64,000 nt of DNA from Caldisericota bacterium (GTDB lineage Bacteria; Caldisericota; JANLFM01). A program made the translations under genes and the position numbers. Of this stretch, positions 1 through 6,957 are shown piece by piece (the first letter of the stretch is position 1; the number at the start of each line of letters is the position of its first letter). Where the stretch lies: the NCBI GenBank assembly GCA_024655965.1, contig JANLFL010000003.1, positions 1-64,000 on the forward strand, written 5' to 3'. The notes under the pieces were generated by a model. It was not told the origin of the DNA and did not search any database. It saw only the letters and a program-made list of their open reading frames with translations.

Positions 1-294
1 TATTTCTTCCTTTCCCGAACAGGGGAACAGTTGACCTTGAATGCCTTGCGCCAAATTATGCAGAGGATAAAGAAGGCGCTGAAGATTAAGGGCCGGTTTT
101 ACCCCTATCTCATGCGGCACATTTTCGCAACCTATTCCCTCCGCTACGGAGCAAACGTGGACGATGTGCGCCGGGTGCTGGGGCACACCAGCTACGAGAT
201 ACTGAAAGCATATCTAAACCAGTCCCTGGATGACATAGCCAGATCGCAGAGCTCCTGGTCCGTGGTGGAGAATTTGAGGAGGATGAGCAGGTAA
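1..294 (+). CDS. Tyrosine recombinase/integrase, C-terminal part (5' end outside window)
   Basis: The reading frame is open to the window edge, so this is the 3' end of a longer gene. The visible part carries the C-terminal catalytic half of a XerC/XerD/phage-integrase-type tyrosine recombinase: a 'lFLSRTGEQLT' lead-in, the R-H pair in 'LMRHIFAT', the 'VLGHTSYE' box, and a Tyr in 'KAYLNQS' as the likely nucleophile. These enzymes cut and rejoin DNA through a 3'-phosphotyrosine link. About 120 nt downstream lies a second, broken copy of the same domain, which suggests a tandem recombinase module or an eroded mobile element. The upstream Arg and N-terminal SAM-like domain cannot be checked here. 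Confidence 0.85.
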   Translation, partial: YFFLSRTGEQLTLNALRQIMQRIKKALKIKGRFYPYLMRHIFATYSLRYGANVDDVRRVLGHTSYEILKAYLNQSLDDIARSQSSWSVVENLRRMSR

Positions 295-411
295 AACCTT
301 TGGGGTTTCAAGATAAGCCTTTTCTGTCATTTGATCGGGAGTAAAACTAGACGAGAGAGAAGGGGAACCCCTCACCCTGGAGGCCTAAAGGCACTTTTTC
401 GCCGCCCTGAG

Positions 412-618
412 TAGGAGGACGGGGATCCGGCGCCTTTACCCTTCTTAATGCGCCACAAGGCCGCCACTTCCTTCCTCATGGAGGGAGTCGCTCTGGAGAC
501 CGTGAGGCGCCTCTTGGGCCACACCTCTTATGACGTGATCAAGCGCTATTTGAGCGTTACACCCGGAGATCTGGCCCGAGTGCAGAAGAAGGTCAGCCCG
601 GTGAACAGGCTGAAGTAA
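412..618 (+). pseudogene. Second tyrosine-recombinase C-terminal remnant
   Basis: Translation from the ATG at 448 gives 'MRHKAATSFLMEGV', then 'TVRRLLGHTSYDVIKRYL' and a Lys-rich tail ending at the TAA at 616-618. This matches the R-H...LGHTSY...Y arrangement of the recombinase just upstream. Before the ATG the matching residues (the 'R-x-Y-P-x-L' lead-in) fall in another frame, and the coding frame hits a TAG at 412-414. The gene is therefore 5'-truncated or frameshifted. It is probably a decayed member of a tandem integrase pair. I see no start signal that would make it an expressed protein. Confidence 0.7.
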
Positions 619-724
619 AATGAGAGGAAAAAATTGCTGGTATTGTCCATAAAAAATGAGACTCTATCTTTTCTGAAGGGGCAAGTAAACTATTCTTGTA
701 AAATTCAAAGAAGGGGGTATGTCC

Positions 725-1330
725 ATGGATTTAGCTCTTCTGATCGTGCAGATAATTTCTACTATTGTGCTAACTGGTTATGCCATAACTACTGGATTTA
801 TGGCGAAGCAAGCCTGGGTTTCCGCCAAGGCATCTGAGAAAATGGCAGAGGAGATGAAAGCTCAAAGAATTCAGGAGGGAAGGCCGTATATTGTTGCTTA
901 TTTTGACCTTTCCTTCCAGGATCAAGGGTTTTATTTTGTGATTCGAAACCTAGGAAAGTCATTAGCTACTGATATATCAATCTCCATTGATCCTCCCCTT
1001 TATTCCAAGGCTTTTCCAGACTTGGATATTTCTGTTTGGTTAGCTAAAGGGATTTCCTCCTTGGCCACAGGCCAAGAAATCCGAACTTTTTTTGACACCT
1101 TTTGGACTAGGTTTTCCGATGAATCCCTCCCAAATAGCTTTACCTTGGAGATCAGATATCGCGGAAGTTTAATTGGGGAAGTTACTGAGAAGCAGACTCT
1201 TGATCTGAGTGTCTATCGACCATTGGTTTATAGCAAAAAAGCCGATATGAATGACCTAGTGAAAGAAGTGAAAGAAATTCCTTTGGCTTTAAAGAGATTG
1301 GAAGAGCATCTAGCGCATAACTCCAAATAA
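725..1330 (+). CDS. Membrane-anchored protein of unknown function
   Basis: The start is set at the second ATG (725), which sits 7 nt after an AAGGGGG ribosome-binding site; the ATG at 719 is too close to it. The product is about 201 residues. An N-terminal hydrophobic segment (about residues 4-24) is followed by a charged, probably helical stretch, then a mostly beta region opening with 'EGRPYIVAYFDL' and containing 'NLGKSLATDI'. That layout (one membrane anchor, short helix, soluble beta domain) is common among orphan genes of mobile or accessory regions, but I do not recognise a named family. A strong hairpin-plus-T6 terminator lies about 135 nt downstream, so it is probably a single-gene transcript. 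Confidence 0.6.
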   Translation: MDLALLIVQIISTIVLTGYAITTGFMAKQAWVSAKASEKMAEEMKAQRIQEGRPYIVAYFDLSFQDQGFYFVIRNLGKSLATDISISIDPPLYSKAFPDLDISVWLAKGISSLATGQEIRTFFDTFWTRFSDESLPNSFTLEIRYRGSLIGEVTEKQTLDLSVYRPLVYSKKADMNDLVKEVKEIPLALKRLEEHLAHNSK

Positions 1331-1406
1331 AAGTCGAAGCAAGTAGCGGCCCCTGCGCTTCCCCCTCGGGACGAGCGCTGCGCGCTATGGGGCCGCAAGA
1401 AACGGA

Positions 1407-1463
1407 AGGAAAGGAAAGCCCTCCCTGCCTGCCCCACCTTCCCCGGTCGGGCTTTCCTTTCCT
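1407..1463. repeat. Inverted repeat, 15-bp perfect arms
   Basis: Arm 1407-1421 (AGGAAAGGAAAGCCC) is the exact reverse complement of 1449-1463, with a 27-nt C/T-rich loop. It lies just before the terminator hairpin at 1465-1508. The two structures could be alternatives or a reinforced terminator. Confidence 0.7.
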
Positions 1464-1464
1464 G

Positions 1465-1508
1465 GGCGGGGTGGGCCAGCCTCACCAGCCAGCCACCCCG
1501 CCTTTTTT
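1465..1508 (+). terminator. Rho-independent terminator after the membrane-anchored orphan gene
   Basis: GGCGGGGTGG (1465-1474) pairs perfectly with CCACCCCGCC (1493-1502) and is followed directly by six T residues (1503-1508). This is a textbook intrinsic terminator for + strand transcription. Confidence 0.85.
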
Positions 1509-1687
1509 CATTTAGAAAAGAATAAAAAAGCGCCCATACTTTTTTACCCTGATTCTCCTTGACCCGCGCTCTAAGGGCCAATTTGAGGGCACTTTTTAAA
1601 GGAATCCCTAAGGAGTTAGTTGGCTTCGCCAAAATAAACCTCATTTTTTTGCCCCTGCTGCGGCCGGCTCCACTTATACCTCTCGGC

Positions 1688-1780
1688 GCCTTGAAATCCT
1701 GTCAAGGGTGGGGGGTCCCCTCCCACGGGGCGCCCTCCCCGCAGCCCTAACGGGCAAACCCTTGACAGTAAAGCGCCTCG
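1688..1780. repeat. Interrupted inverted repeat upstream of an orphan gene
   Basis: CTGTCAAGGG (around 1699-1708) is the reverse complement of CCCTTGACAG (around 1759-1768). Outside both is GGCGC (about 1686) facing GCGCC (about 1773). Nested GC-rich palindromic sequence (GGGGTCCCC, CGGGGCGCC) fills the space between the arms. It lies about 80-160 nt before the start of the next gene. It could be a recombination or attachment site, a replication-type structure or a folded leader; nothing in the sequence decides between these. The rest of 1509-1859 shows no gene. Confidence 0.5.
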
Positions 1781-1859
1781 AGGTCGTTTCGCCTTGGCCC
1801 GCAGCGTTCGGGTCAAAAAAATATGCCCGAAAAAAAGGGCATCAGAGGAGGTCAAAGAA

Positions 1860-2312
1860 ATGAAAATTGAAGTAGCACCGGAAAGAGATGGCCGAGTGGT
1901 CATCACCATCCTCCCCGAATTAGGGAAGAAGCCGGAAGTGGCCCTCAAGGGCCGGGAGAATGAGGAGCTTCCCCAGATCGTGAAGCCGGAAGAAGTCGTG
2001 GCTAAGACCGAAGAGGAGAAGCTCCAGGCCATTGAAGAGGACCCCCACGCCCTGGAAGAACTGGAGGAGGCCCGGAAGGAGAAGACCTTTCGCCGGGCCA
2101 CGGAAAAGCAAATCAGGTATTTCCATCTTCAGGCACGGAAAGCCGGGATTAAAGAGGCCCAAGCTTGGCTGGAGGAGAACGGCTTCCCCCCTTCCTCCAA
2201 GGACTGCTCCCAGGCCCAGCTCTCGCGCGCCATAGACATGCTCAAGGACCTGGAGTGGGCCCGCTCCTTAGAGCCCAAAGGCTGGCGCCGGGAGCCCGTG
2301 GAGGCCGCCTGA
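1860..2312 (+). CDS. Small acidic/charged accessory protein of unknown function
   Basis: The start is placed at ATG 1860, 7-8 nt behind GAGGAGGT; the frame is open further upstream but without a comparable site. The product has 150 residues. Its N-terminal half is Glu/Lys-rich and probably disordered or coiled. The C-terminal half contains 'ATEKQIRYFHLQARKAGI' followed about 20 residues later by 'SQAQLSRAIDMLKDL'. This helix pattern (T-x-K-Q-x-x-Y ... S-x-A-x-x-x-I-x-x-L) recurs in short domains of phage and plasmid proteins, though I cannot name a function. A 10-bp GC hairpin (2321-2343) follows the stop codon. Confidence 0.6.
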   Translation: MKIEVAPERDGRVVITILPELGKKPEVALKGRENEELPQIVKPEEVVAKTEEEKLQAIEEDPHALEELEEARKEKTFRRATEKQIRYFHLQARKAGIKEAQAWLEENGFPPSSKDCSQAQLSRAIDMLKDLEWARSLEPKGWRREPVEAA

Positions 2313-2320
2313 AGAAAAGA

Positions 2321-2343
2321 GGGGAGGGGCTTCGCCCCTCCCC
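2321..2343. terminator. GC hairpin after the orphan gene, no T tract
   Basis: GGGGAGGGGC (2321-2330) pairs with GCCCCTCCCC (2334-2343) around a 3-nt loop. No T run follows, so it may stabilise a 3' end or weakly pause transcription rather than terminate. A similar GGGGGC/GCCCCC hairpin follows the next small gene at 2748-2763. Confidence 0.5.
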
Positions 2344-2372
2344 AGAACTGAGCTGAGCATAAGGAGGAGAAA

Positions 2373-2571
2373 ATGTCTCAGGAAATTATACCAGAACCGA
2401 GAAAGTGCCTGATTGATGTGCGCTGGTTTCCCAGCCTGAAGGAAGCCAAGGCTGGGCGAGGAGCCTGGGAAATGAGTGGAAGCCCTGGGTGGAAATAGAC
2501 AAGCCGGGCTTTACAAGGAAGTCCGGGTGGGTAGTGAGGATATACGAGAGAAAAGAGGGGGGAGAGAGATG
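2373..2571 (+). pseudogene. Small orphan gene, apparently frameshifted
   Basis: The ATG at 2373 follows a very good AAGGAGGA site and opens a 41-codon frame ('MSQEIIPEPRKCLIDVRWFP...') ending at the TAG 2496-2498. From about 2471 another frame looks more protein-like ('NEWKPWVEIDKPGFTRKSGW' then 'VVRIYERKEGGER'). Its TGA overlaps the ATG of the next gene, as expected for coupled genes. The simplest reading is one small gene of about 65 codons with a one-base frameshift near 2470-2485. A genuine 41-residue protein is the alternative. No family is recognised. Confidence 0.4.
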
Positions 2572-2742
2572 AAAGAGGAGTGTTACCGCGCCCTAAGGGC
2601 CGTGCTCGAAGACTGGCTGGGAAATCTCTACAAAGAGAGGCGTAAGACCAGAGACTTAGGAGAACGGGACCGCATCACTGGAAAGATCGAGGAGCTCCAG
2701 AGGATCCTGGAGGGCCTAAAAGAGAAGGAAGAGAAGAAGTAA
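2569..2742 (+). CDS. 57-residue helical protein of unknown function
   Basis: The ATG at 2569 lies close behind an AGAGGGGGGAGAG purine tract and overlaps the stop of the preceding frame. The product is almost all Glu, Lys, Arg and Leu ('GKIEELQRILEGLKEKEEKK' at the end), which predicts one or two amphipathic helices and possibly a coiled coil. The frame is open 31 codons further upstream but without a better start. A GC hairpin (2748-2763) and then a 13-bp hairpin (2779-2819) follow. Confidence 0.5.
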   Translation: MKEECYRALRAVLEDWLGNLYKERRKTRDLGERDRITGKIEELQRILEGLKEKEEKK

Positions 2743-2778
2743 GAGGAGGGGGCTTGCGCCCCCCTTGGGCGAAATTAG

Positions 2779-2819
2779 TTGGCGAGGGCCAGCCGGTCTG
2801 GCGGGTTGGCCCTCGCCAA
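2779..2819 (+). terminator. Strong hairpin, probable terminator
   Basis: TTGGCGAGGGCCA (2779-2791) and TGGCCCTCGCCAA (2807-2819) are exact reverse complements with a 15-nt loop. A weak T-rich tail (TTGTATTT) follows. It closes the group of small accessory genes. Confidence 0.6.
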
Positions 2820-2982
2820 TTGTATTTGGCCCCACCCGCCCAGCTCCGGCGGCGCCGGTCGCAGGGAACGCCTGCTCCCTCTCAGACTTTGGCCAGACCC
2901 AGCCTCCCCACCGCCTGAGCGCCGTCTCTGTTCTCCCTTTTCTTATCCTTAGGCTCCAGAAGCCTGGATAGGGTTAAAGAGT

Positions 2983-3167
2983 TCAGTTTGTCCCTTTTGG
3001 TCCAGGCTCAATCACTACCCTTAATTTATCCTGAAGGCTTTTGAAGAACTCTACTATCTCCAGGTCTCTGTTTTCCAACTTCTTCCCTTTCACCACCTCG
3101 TTTCCGCTTTCATCCACTACCGTTACCACGGAGAAATGCCTGTGCATTTCATACCCACATATAACAT
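2983..3167 (-). pseudogene. IS110-family-like transposase remnant (N-terminal part)
   Basis: Reading down the - strand from the ATG at 3167 gives 'MLYVG', then after a one-base frameshift 'EMHRHFSVVTVVDESGNEVV' and 'NRDLEIVEFFKSLQD', ending at a TGA at 2983-2985. The pattern 'YVG-x-D-x-H-x-x-x-FSVVTVVDE-G' is that of the N-terminal RuvC-like (DEDD) domain of IS110-type transposases. Only about 60 codons remain, and the first catalytic Asp region is damaged. It is therefore a fossil of an insertion element. The rest of 2820-3375 shows no other gene. Confidence 0.55.
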
Positions 3168-3375
3168 AATTTCAAGCCTCTTTTTTAGCTGCTCCTACTC
3201 CAAAAAGAGGAACATGGGAGGCTCCTTTTCATGGAATCAAATTAAATTACACTATGCTCCCCCCTGTGCTATATTAGACTGAACCCTATTCTTGCATTTC
3301 TTTGAAAATTCTTGAGACGAGCTTTAAAGAGCCAGGTTTGTTCAGTATTAAGACCCTCTGTGACAATTGAAATTT

Positions 3376-3903
3376 CTATTTGCTCGGAAGGACGGTCACG
3401 TAGGGAGTGTAGCCAAAACCGAGGTTCTCCCCCGTTTTAGCATCGAAAATGTAGATGTCCTGGCGGGAGCTGAAGTGTTCAATTGTCTCTATATCTCCTC
3501 TTTCAATCTTCTCCCAGACTAAGGCGGGAAACCTTTCATGACCCTCCCACGGCCTGCGGATCACATCAATGGTCACAACATAGATCAAGTCATCCAGCCT
3601 GTGCTCCGGCAGGACCATGCCGGTATCAATGTATTGTATGTAATCTGACCACCTCATGAGGAGGCACTGCGGGTTACGGGGTGTGTCGGCCACTTCCTCC
3701 TTGATTTGGGCTATAATCGCTTCTATCGTCTTCTCAATCGGGAACAGGTCAGGGGTAGAATAATCGGGTATTTTGATCCAGCTCAGGTCCCTAATTTCGT
3801 AAGCCTGAGCGGCAATGCTGATCCCATAATTCAAAATGGGAACAAGCCCTAATAAAATTAATAGCAATATAACTATGCTCCATTTAAGCTTCTTAAGCTT
3901 CAT
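3376..3903 (-). CDS. Exported or membrane-anchored protein of unknown function
   Basis: 175 residues, with a good GGAGGTGAGG site before the ATG at 3903. A basic start ('MKLKKLKWS') and a hydrophobic stretch (about residues 8-33) form a signal peptide or membrane anchor. The rest is a small soluble domain ending in 'YIFDAKTGENLGFGYTP', which suggests a beta-strand-rich extracytoplasmic domain. It lies 40 nt downstream of a second exported-protein gene on the same strand that carries two internal stops (3943-4599), so the two probably formed one transcript. No family is recognised. Confidence 0.6.
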   Translation of the reverse strand: MKLKKLKWSIVILLLILLGLVPILNYGISIAAQAYEIRDLSWIKIPDYSTPDLFPIEKTIEAIIAQIKEEVADTPRNPQCLLMRWSDYIQYIDTGMVLPEHRLDDLIYVVTIDVIRRPWEGHERFPALVWEKIERGDIETIEHFSSRQDIYIFDAKTGENLGFGYTPYVTVLPSK

Positions 3904-3942
3904 TTCCTCACCTCCCTAATAATCATTCCAATCATTAGAACT

Positions 3943-4599
3943 TTAAAGAGGGGCAACCCAGGTAAAATGATAGCCAGGACTCTTGTAGATTCGCGAGAGA
4001 TTTCCGCTCCACCCCTTCCAGATCCCATCCTCATTCACCTGAAGTCCACTTGAGTAGACAGTGCGGCAAGAATTTCCGTAATAAAGGCTTTCCAATCCCA
4101 CCTGAATATATTTCGCATACAAGGGCTGGGTGGAACCGCCCCGTTAAGTATTGTCAATATAAATCCACCAAGCACCATATTCATAAACAATTTTATAGGT
4201 ATGAGTCGCCCCGGGATTTCCTACAGGATAAGAACTTCGATATTCATAATAAGAACCATTGGGGTATCGCCAAGCATAGTCTAGGGTTCTGAGAGTGGTA
4301 TCCCAATGACCATTCAGGTTCCAACCTTTTGAATAACCTACCTGGTTCCAACTTTGATCTGAATTATTAGAGAAAACCCAGAGCGTATGGTTTGCTGCAT
4401 AACCAATGTTTGGTTGAATATAATAGTCAGGGTTCGGGTTAGCGAAAATAGCAGCTCCCCCGCTCTAATGTTTAGGGGAATCCCAATAAATTTCCCCTTT
4501 TCCATAATAGTTTTGGGCATAAAAGGCGCTAGGGAAAATTAATGTTACAAGCAGAATGAAGACCAACACTTTTATGATCTTCCCAAAAATCCTTCCCAT
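3943..4599 (-). pseudogene. Exported Tyr/Trp/Asn-rich protein gene with two in-frame stop codons
   Basis: From the ATG at 4599 a single - strand frame runs 219 codons to the TAA at 3943-3945 with no frameshift. It is broken only by TAG (4465-4467) and TAA (4144-4146). It begins with a clear signal peptide ('MGRIFGKIIKVLVFILLVTL' then 'IFPSAFYAQ'). The rest is a Tyr/Trp/Asn-rich beta-type sequence ('IGYAANHTLWVFSNNSDQSW', 'YSKGWNLNGHWDTTLRTLDY') that stays coherent across both stops. Both stops are one C-to-T change from Gln codons. A recently inactivated secreted protein is the simplest reading; readthrough or recoding is possible but unsupported. The spacer 4600-4857 upstream holds nothing I recognise. 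Confidence 0.65.
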
Positions 4600-4857
4600 T
4601 TCTTATCCTCAATTTGAATTTTAAAAAAATCTATTTTTTTGCCAAGACCCCGAATTGCATCATCAAAAAGTACTCGAAATTAATTCATTGCCTCACTTAA
4701 AAAGGCGAATTGGCTCATTAAAGATACTGCAATCCATGTCAAAGGGGGGACATAAGTTTTTTTGCAAAGAAGTTTGTATTTTGATTTTTAGCATAGATTT
4801 GGCGGGCCATAAATAGAATTTTTTGGTAGTACCAAGGCTTTTGATTCCATGAAAATC

Positions 4858-5574
4858 TTATTTCTTTCTTTTTAAAATTCCGTTTTCAAAAGAAATGACT
4901 ATTGAGGAAATGTTCCTCTGCGCACAATAATGGAGATCATCATCATGTCCTAAACTTGATAGACGTCTTCCGGTCCAGGATCTTTTAAAAGCTATCAATG
5001 GATCCTGGTAAAAATCCGCCAAAGCAAGAGCAGCATGAGCAGAATCAGTAAGCTCAAAATCACCTAAATTGAGAAATTCTTTTATAATGTAACCTGCACA
5101 AACTGAGTCGCATAAAGCAAAATCCCCATTTTGACCTGAACAAACAATAGTAACCCCATTTTGCGGTGCTTCCCCTTCAAAAAATGCCCATTCAGCGCAT
5201 GAACGAGCGTTGAGAAGACTTCCCGTAAGAATTACAGGGGCCATTTCCAGGGATTTTAAAGCCTTTGTGCCATTTGACGTGGAAAGAACAATTTTTACTC
5301 CTTCAAGGTTGGCTTTTTCCAACTCGATAAGACAAGTATTTAAGTCGAACCCTGGAATTGGTAATCCTTTCTCTTCCCCTGCTAAAAGTAATGGAGGATT
5401 TATTTTTTGAGCTATTTTAAATGCTTCATTTTTTGTTTTTACGGGGATGACGAATTCCGTACCTTTCTCAAACATCTTAACCAGGGCGGAAGTTGCGAGA
5501 AGAACATCAACAACTATAATAACATTTTTCTTGGATGAGACTTTTTCAGGGAAAAAAGCAACATCGATCTTCAT
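4858..5574 (-). CDS. comB: ComB-family protein (2-phosphosulfolactate phosphatase-like)
   Basis: 238 residues, the normal length for the family. In archaea, ComB dephosphorylates 2-phosphosulfolactate to sulfolactate in coenzyme M synthesis; many bacteria carry homologues of uncertain role. Recognisable blocks are 'IIVVDVLLATSALVKMFEKG' near the N-terminus, 'GEEKGLPIPGFDLNTC', 'STSNGTKAL', 'GQNGDFALCDSVCAG' and 'GHDDDLHYCAQRN'. The family usually has Arg in 'DVLRATT' and 'GNSP' after 'GFD'; here these read 'DVLLATS' and 'LNTC', so activity or substrate may differ. It is divergent from the SDR-kinase operon and could share its regulation, but no copy of that operon's palindrome lies directly before it. 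Its own promoter is not obvious. Confidence 0.75.
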   Translation of the reverse strand: MKIDVAFFPEKVSSKKNVIIVVDVLLATSALVKMFEKGTEFVIPVKTKNEAFKIAQKINPPLLLAGEEKGLPIPGFDLNTCLIELEKANLEGVKIVLSTSNGTKALKSLEMAPVILTGSLLNARSCAEWAFFEGEAPQNGVTIVCSGQNGDFALCDSVCAGYIIKEFLNLGDFELTDSAHAALALADFYQDPLIAFKRSWTGRRLSSLGHDDDLHYCAQRNISSIVISFENGILKRKK

Positions 5575-5829
5575 ATGGGATCAAAAACTCCTTTCCTCGT
5601 TTTCCTAAAGTGACCATTGGTTTTTTCAGAAAGTTAAGTCCTTTTTCACATAAGTGCAATCCCCTTTAAATGCGGGAAAATTTCCTGATATCCTGCCCCT
5701 TAAAAGGGTTGGGGAAAGTGAGGAGGCTAATTTTGTCTTGAAATGAATGACCCCAAAACGGCAAATTGTTTCCGCAAAAAAAGGAATGCCCCGGGTTCTG
5801 AAATTCTAAAAAATTTTTTCCAATTTTTA

Positions 5830-5858
5830 TTGAAAAAAATGGGATGTCCCTATATACT
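5830..5858 (+). promoter_or_regulatory. Sigma-70-type promoter of the SDR-kinase operon
   Basis: TTGAAA (5830-5835) and TATACT (5853-5858) are separated by exactly 17 nt. The operator-like palindrome starts 7 nt after the -10 box. The same layout (17-nt spacer, TATACT, then the same palindrome) precedes the dapA-like operon. Confidence 0.7.
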
Positions 5859-5865
5859 TAAATCA

Positions 5866-5895
5866 GCACATTGGTTCAAAAATGAACATTTGTGC
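5866..5895. promoter_or_regulatory. Operator palindrome, copy 1 (SDR-kinase operon)
   Basis: This 30-bp imperfect palindrome has the form GCACA-N3-GTTCA-N4-TGAAC-N3-TGTGC, with 10 of 15 base pairs symmetric. The same design with identical spacing occurs at 11381-11410. It covers the expected transcription start, so a bound regulator would block initiation. The SorC-type regulator encoded at 8638-9594 is the obvious candidate to bind it. Confidence 0.75.
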
Positions 5896-6042
5896 AATTT
5901 AAGGTTTTCAAAGGAGGTGAAAAATTGACCGGGCAAATCGAACCCAGATGCCTTAGCTTCTCCCTTCCCCGATTTAACCTTTTTCACCTCTGTTTTTCCC
6001 GTTTTTGTTTCCCAAAAATTTTAACTCTTTGGAGGAGAACCA

Positions 6043-6843
6043 ATGAATCAAGTTGAAAACAGAAAGGTTATCGTAGTAACTGGTGGAGGGCAAGGCATTG
6101 GAAAGGCAATTTGTCTTCACTTCGCTCAAAGGAACTTTGACATTGCTGTAATTGACAAAAATTTTCCCAATGCTATAGCCACAGCTCATGAAGCCCGAGA
6201 ATTTGGGGTAAATGCGCAACCTTACGAGTGCAACATTACCAACTCAAAAAGAGTTAGTGAAACCTTTTCTCAAATTCACAAAGATTTTGGCCGCGTGGAC
6301 ATCCTTGTTAATAATGCAGGAGTTTTCTTCCGGGAGACCATTGAAGAATCAACCGACGACATAATTGATACTTTGATTAACGTGAACCTTAAGGGAATGC
6401 TTTTCTGCACCCGAGCGGTAATTCCCATTATGAAAGCTCAAAGATCCGGAAACATTATTAATGCTTGTTCCATTTTAGGGGCTTTTCCTGATTTTGGCCT
6501 TGGGGTTTACGGTGCTACAAAAAGCGGGGTTGCCATCTTGACCAGAGTACTTGCTGCTGAGCTTGCCCCTTACGGGATAAGGGTGAATGCTTATCAGCCC
6601 GCGGTTACCGATACCCCGATGGTTCACCACATTATTGTGGAAAGACCCGAGTCCAAATTGTCCCAAATTCCTCTCCGACGTTTTGGAAAACCAGAGGAAA
6701 TTGCTCGATTAGTTTGGTTTTTGACTTCAGAGGAAGCCGATTATATCACTGGTCAAGTAATACCTTGTGATGGTGGAATTTGGTCTGTCCAAAGGCCTAT
6801 GGAACCTTGGATTAGGGCCGGGTTACTTCCAAAAAAGGAATAA
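6043..6843 (+). CDS. Short-chain dehydrogenase/reductase (SDR), sugar or polyol type
   Basis: 266 residues with a GGAGGA site. It is a classical SDR oxidoreductase: 'TGGGQGIGKA' cofactor loop (about 14-23), 'NNAG' (about 91-94), catalytic Ser in 'NACSILGA', and Tyr-Lys in 'YGATKSG', then 'GIRVNAYQPAVTDTPM' and the usual C-terminal 'ITGQVIPCDGG'. An Asp (in 'VIDKNFP') at the end of beta-2 favours NAD(H). Close relatives include 2-deoxygluconate, gluconate and xylitol dehydrogenases, so it probably oxidises or reduces a sugar, polyol or sugar acid. It is the first gene of an operon with the FGGY kinase, under the promoter and operator at 5830-5895. The exact substrate is unknown. Confidence 0.88.
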   Translation: MNQVENRKVIVVTGGGQGIGKAICLHFAQRNFDIAVIDKNFPNAIATAHEAREFGVNAQPYECNITNSKRVSETFSQIHKDFGRVDILVNNAGVFFRETIEESTDDIIDTLINVNLKGMLFCTRAVIPIMKAQRSGNIINACSILGAFPDFGLGVYGATKSGVAILTRVLAAELAPYGIRVNAYQPAVTDTPMVHHIIVERPESKLSQIPLRRFGKPEEIARLVWFLTSEEADYITGQVIPCDGGIWSVQRPMEPWIRAGLLPKKE

Positions 6844-6957
6844 AAATTCTTTCCTCCGGAAGGGCGGTGAAAAATGGATCAATTCTTTCCTAAGTTTTGA
6901 AATGCCAAAAAGAGCTTCTAAAGGTAAATTCAAAAATTCCTTAGAAAGGGGAAATAA

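Noticed and set aside
1228-1644. - strand frame of 138 codons over the terminator region
   Set aside because: Low-complexity and overlapping hairpins, and antisense to the orphan gene's end.
5743-5928. 61-codon frame before the SDR gene, and a TTG at 5924 with a good AAAGGAGGTG site
   Set aside because: They span the promoter and operator and have no recognisable product; the short TTG frame ends inside the SDR start. A leader peptide is possible but unsupported.
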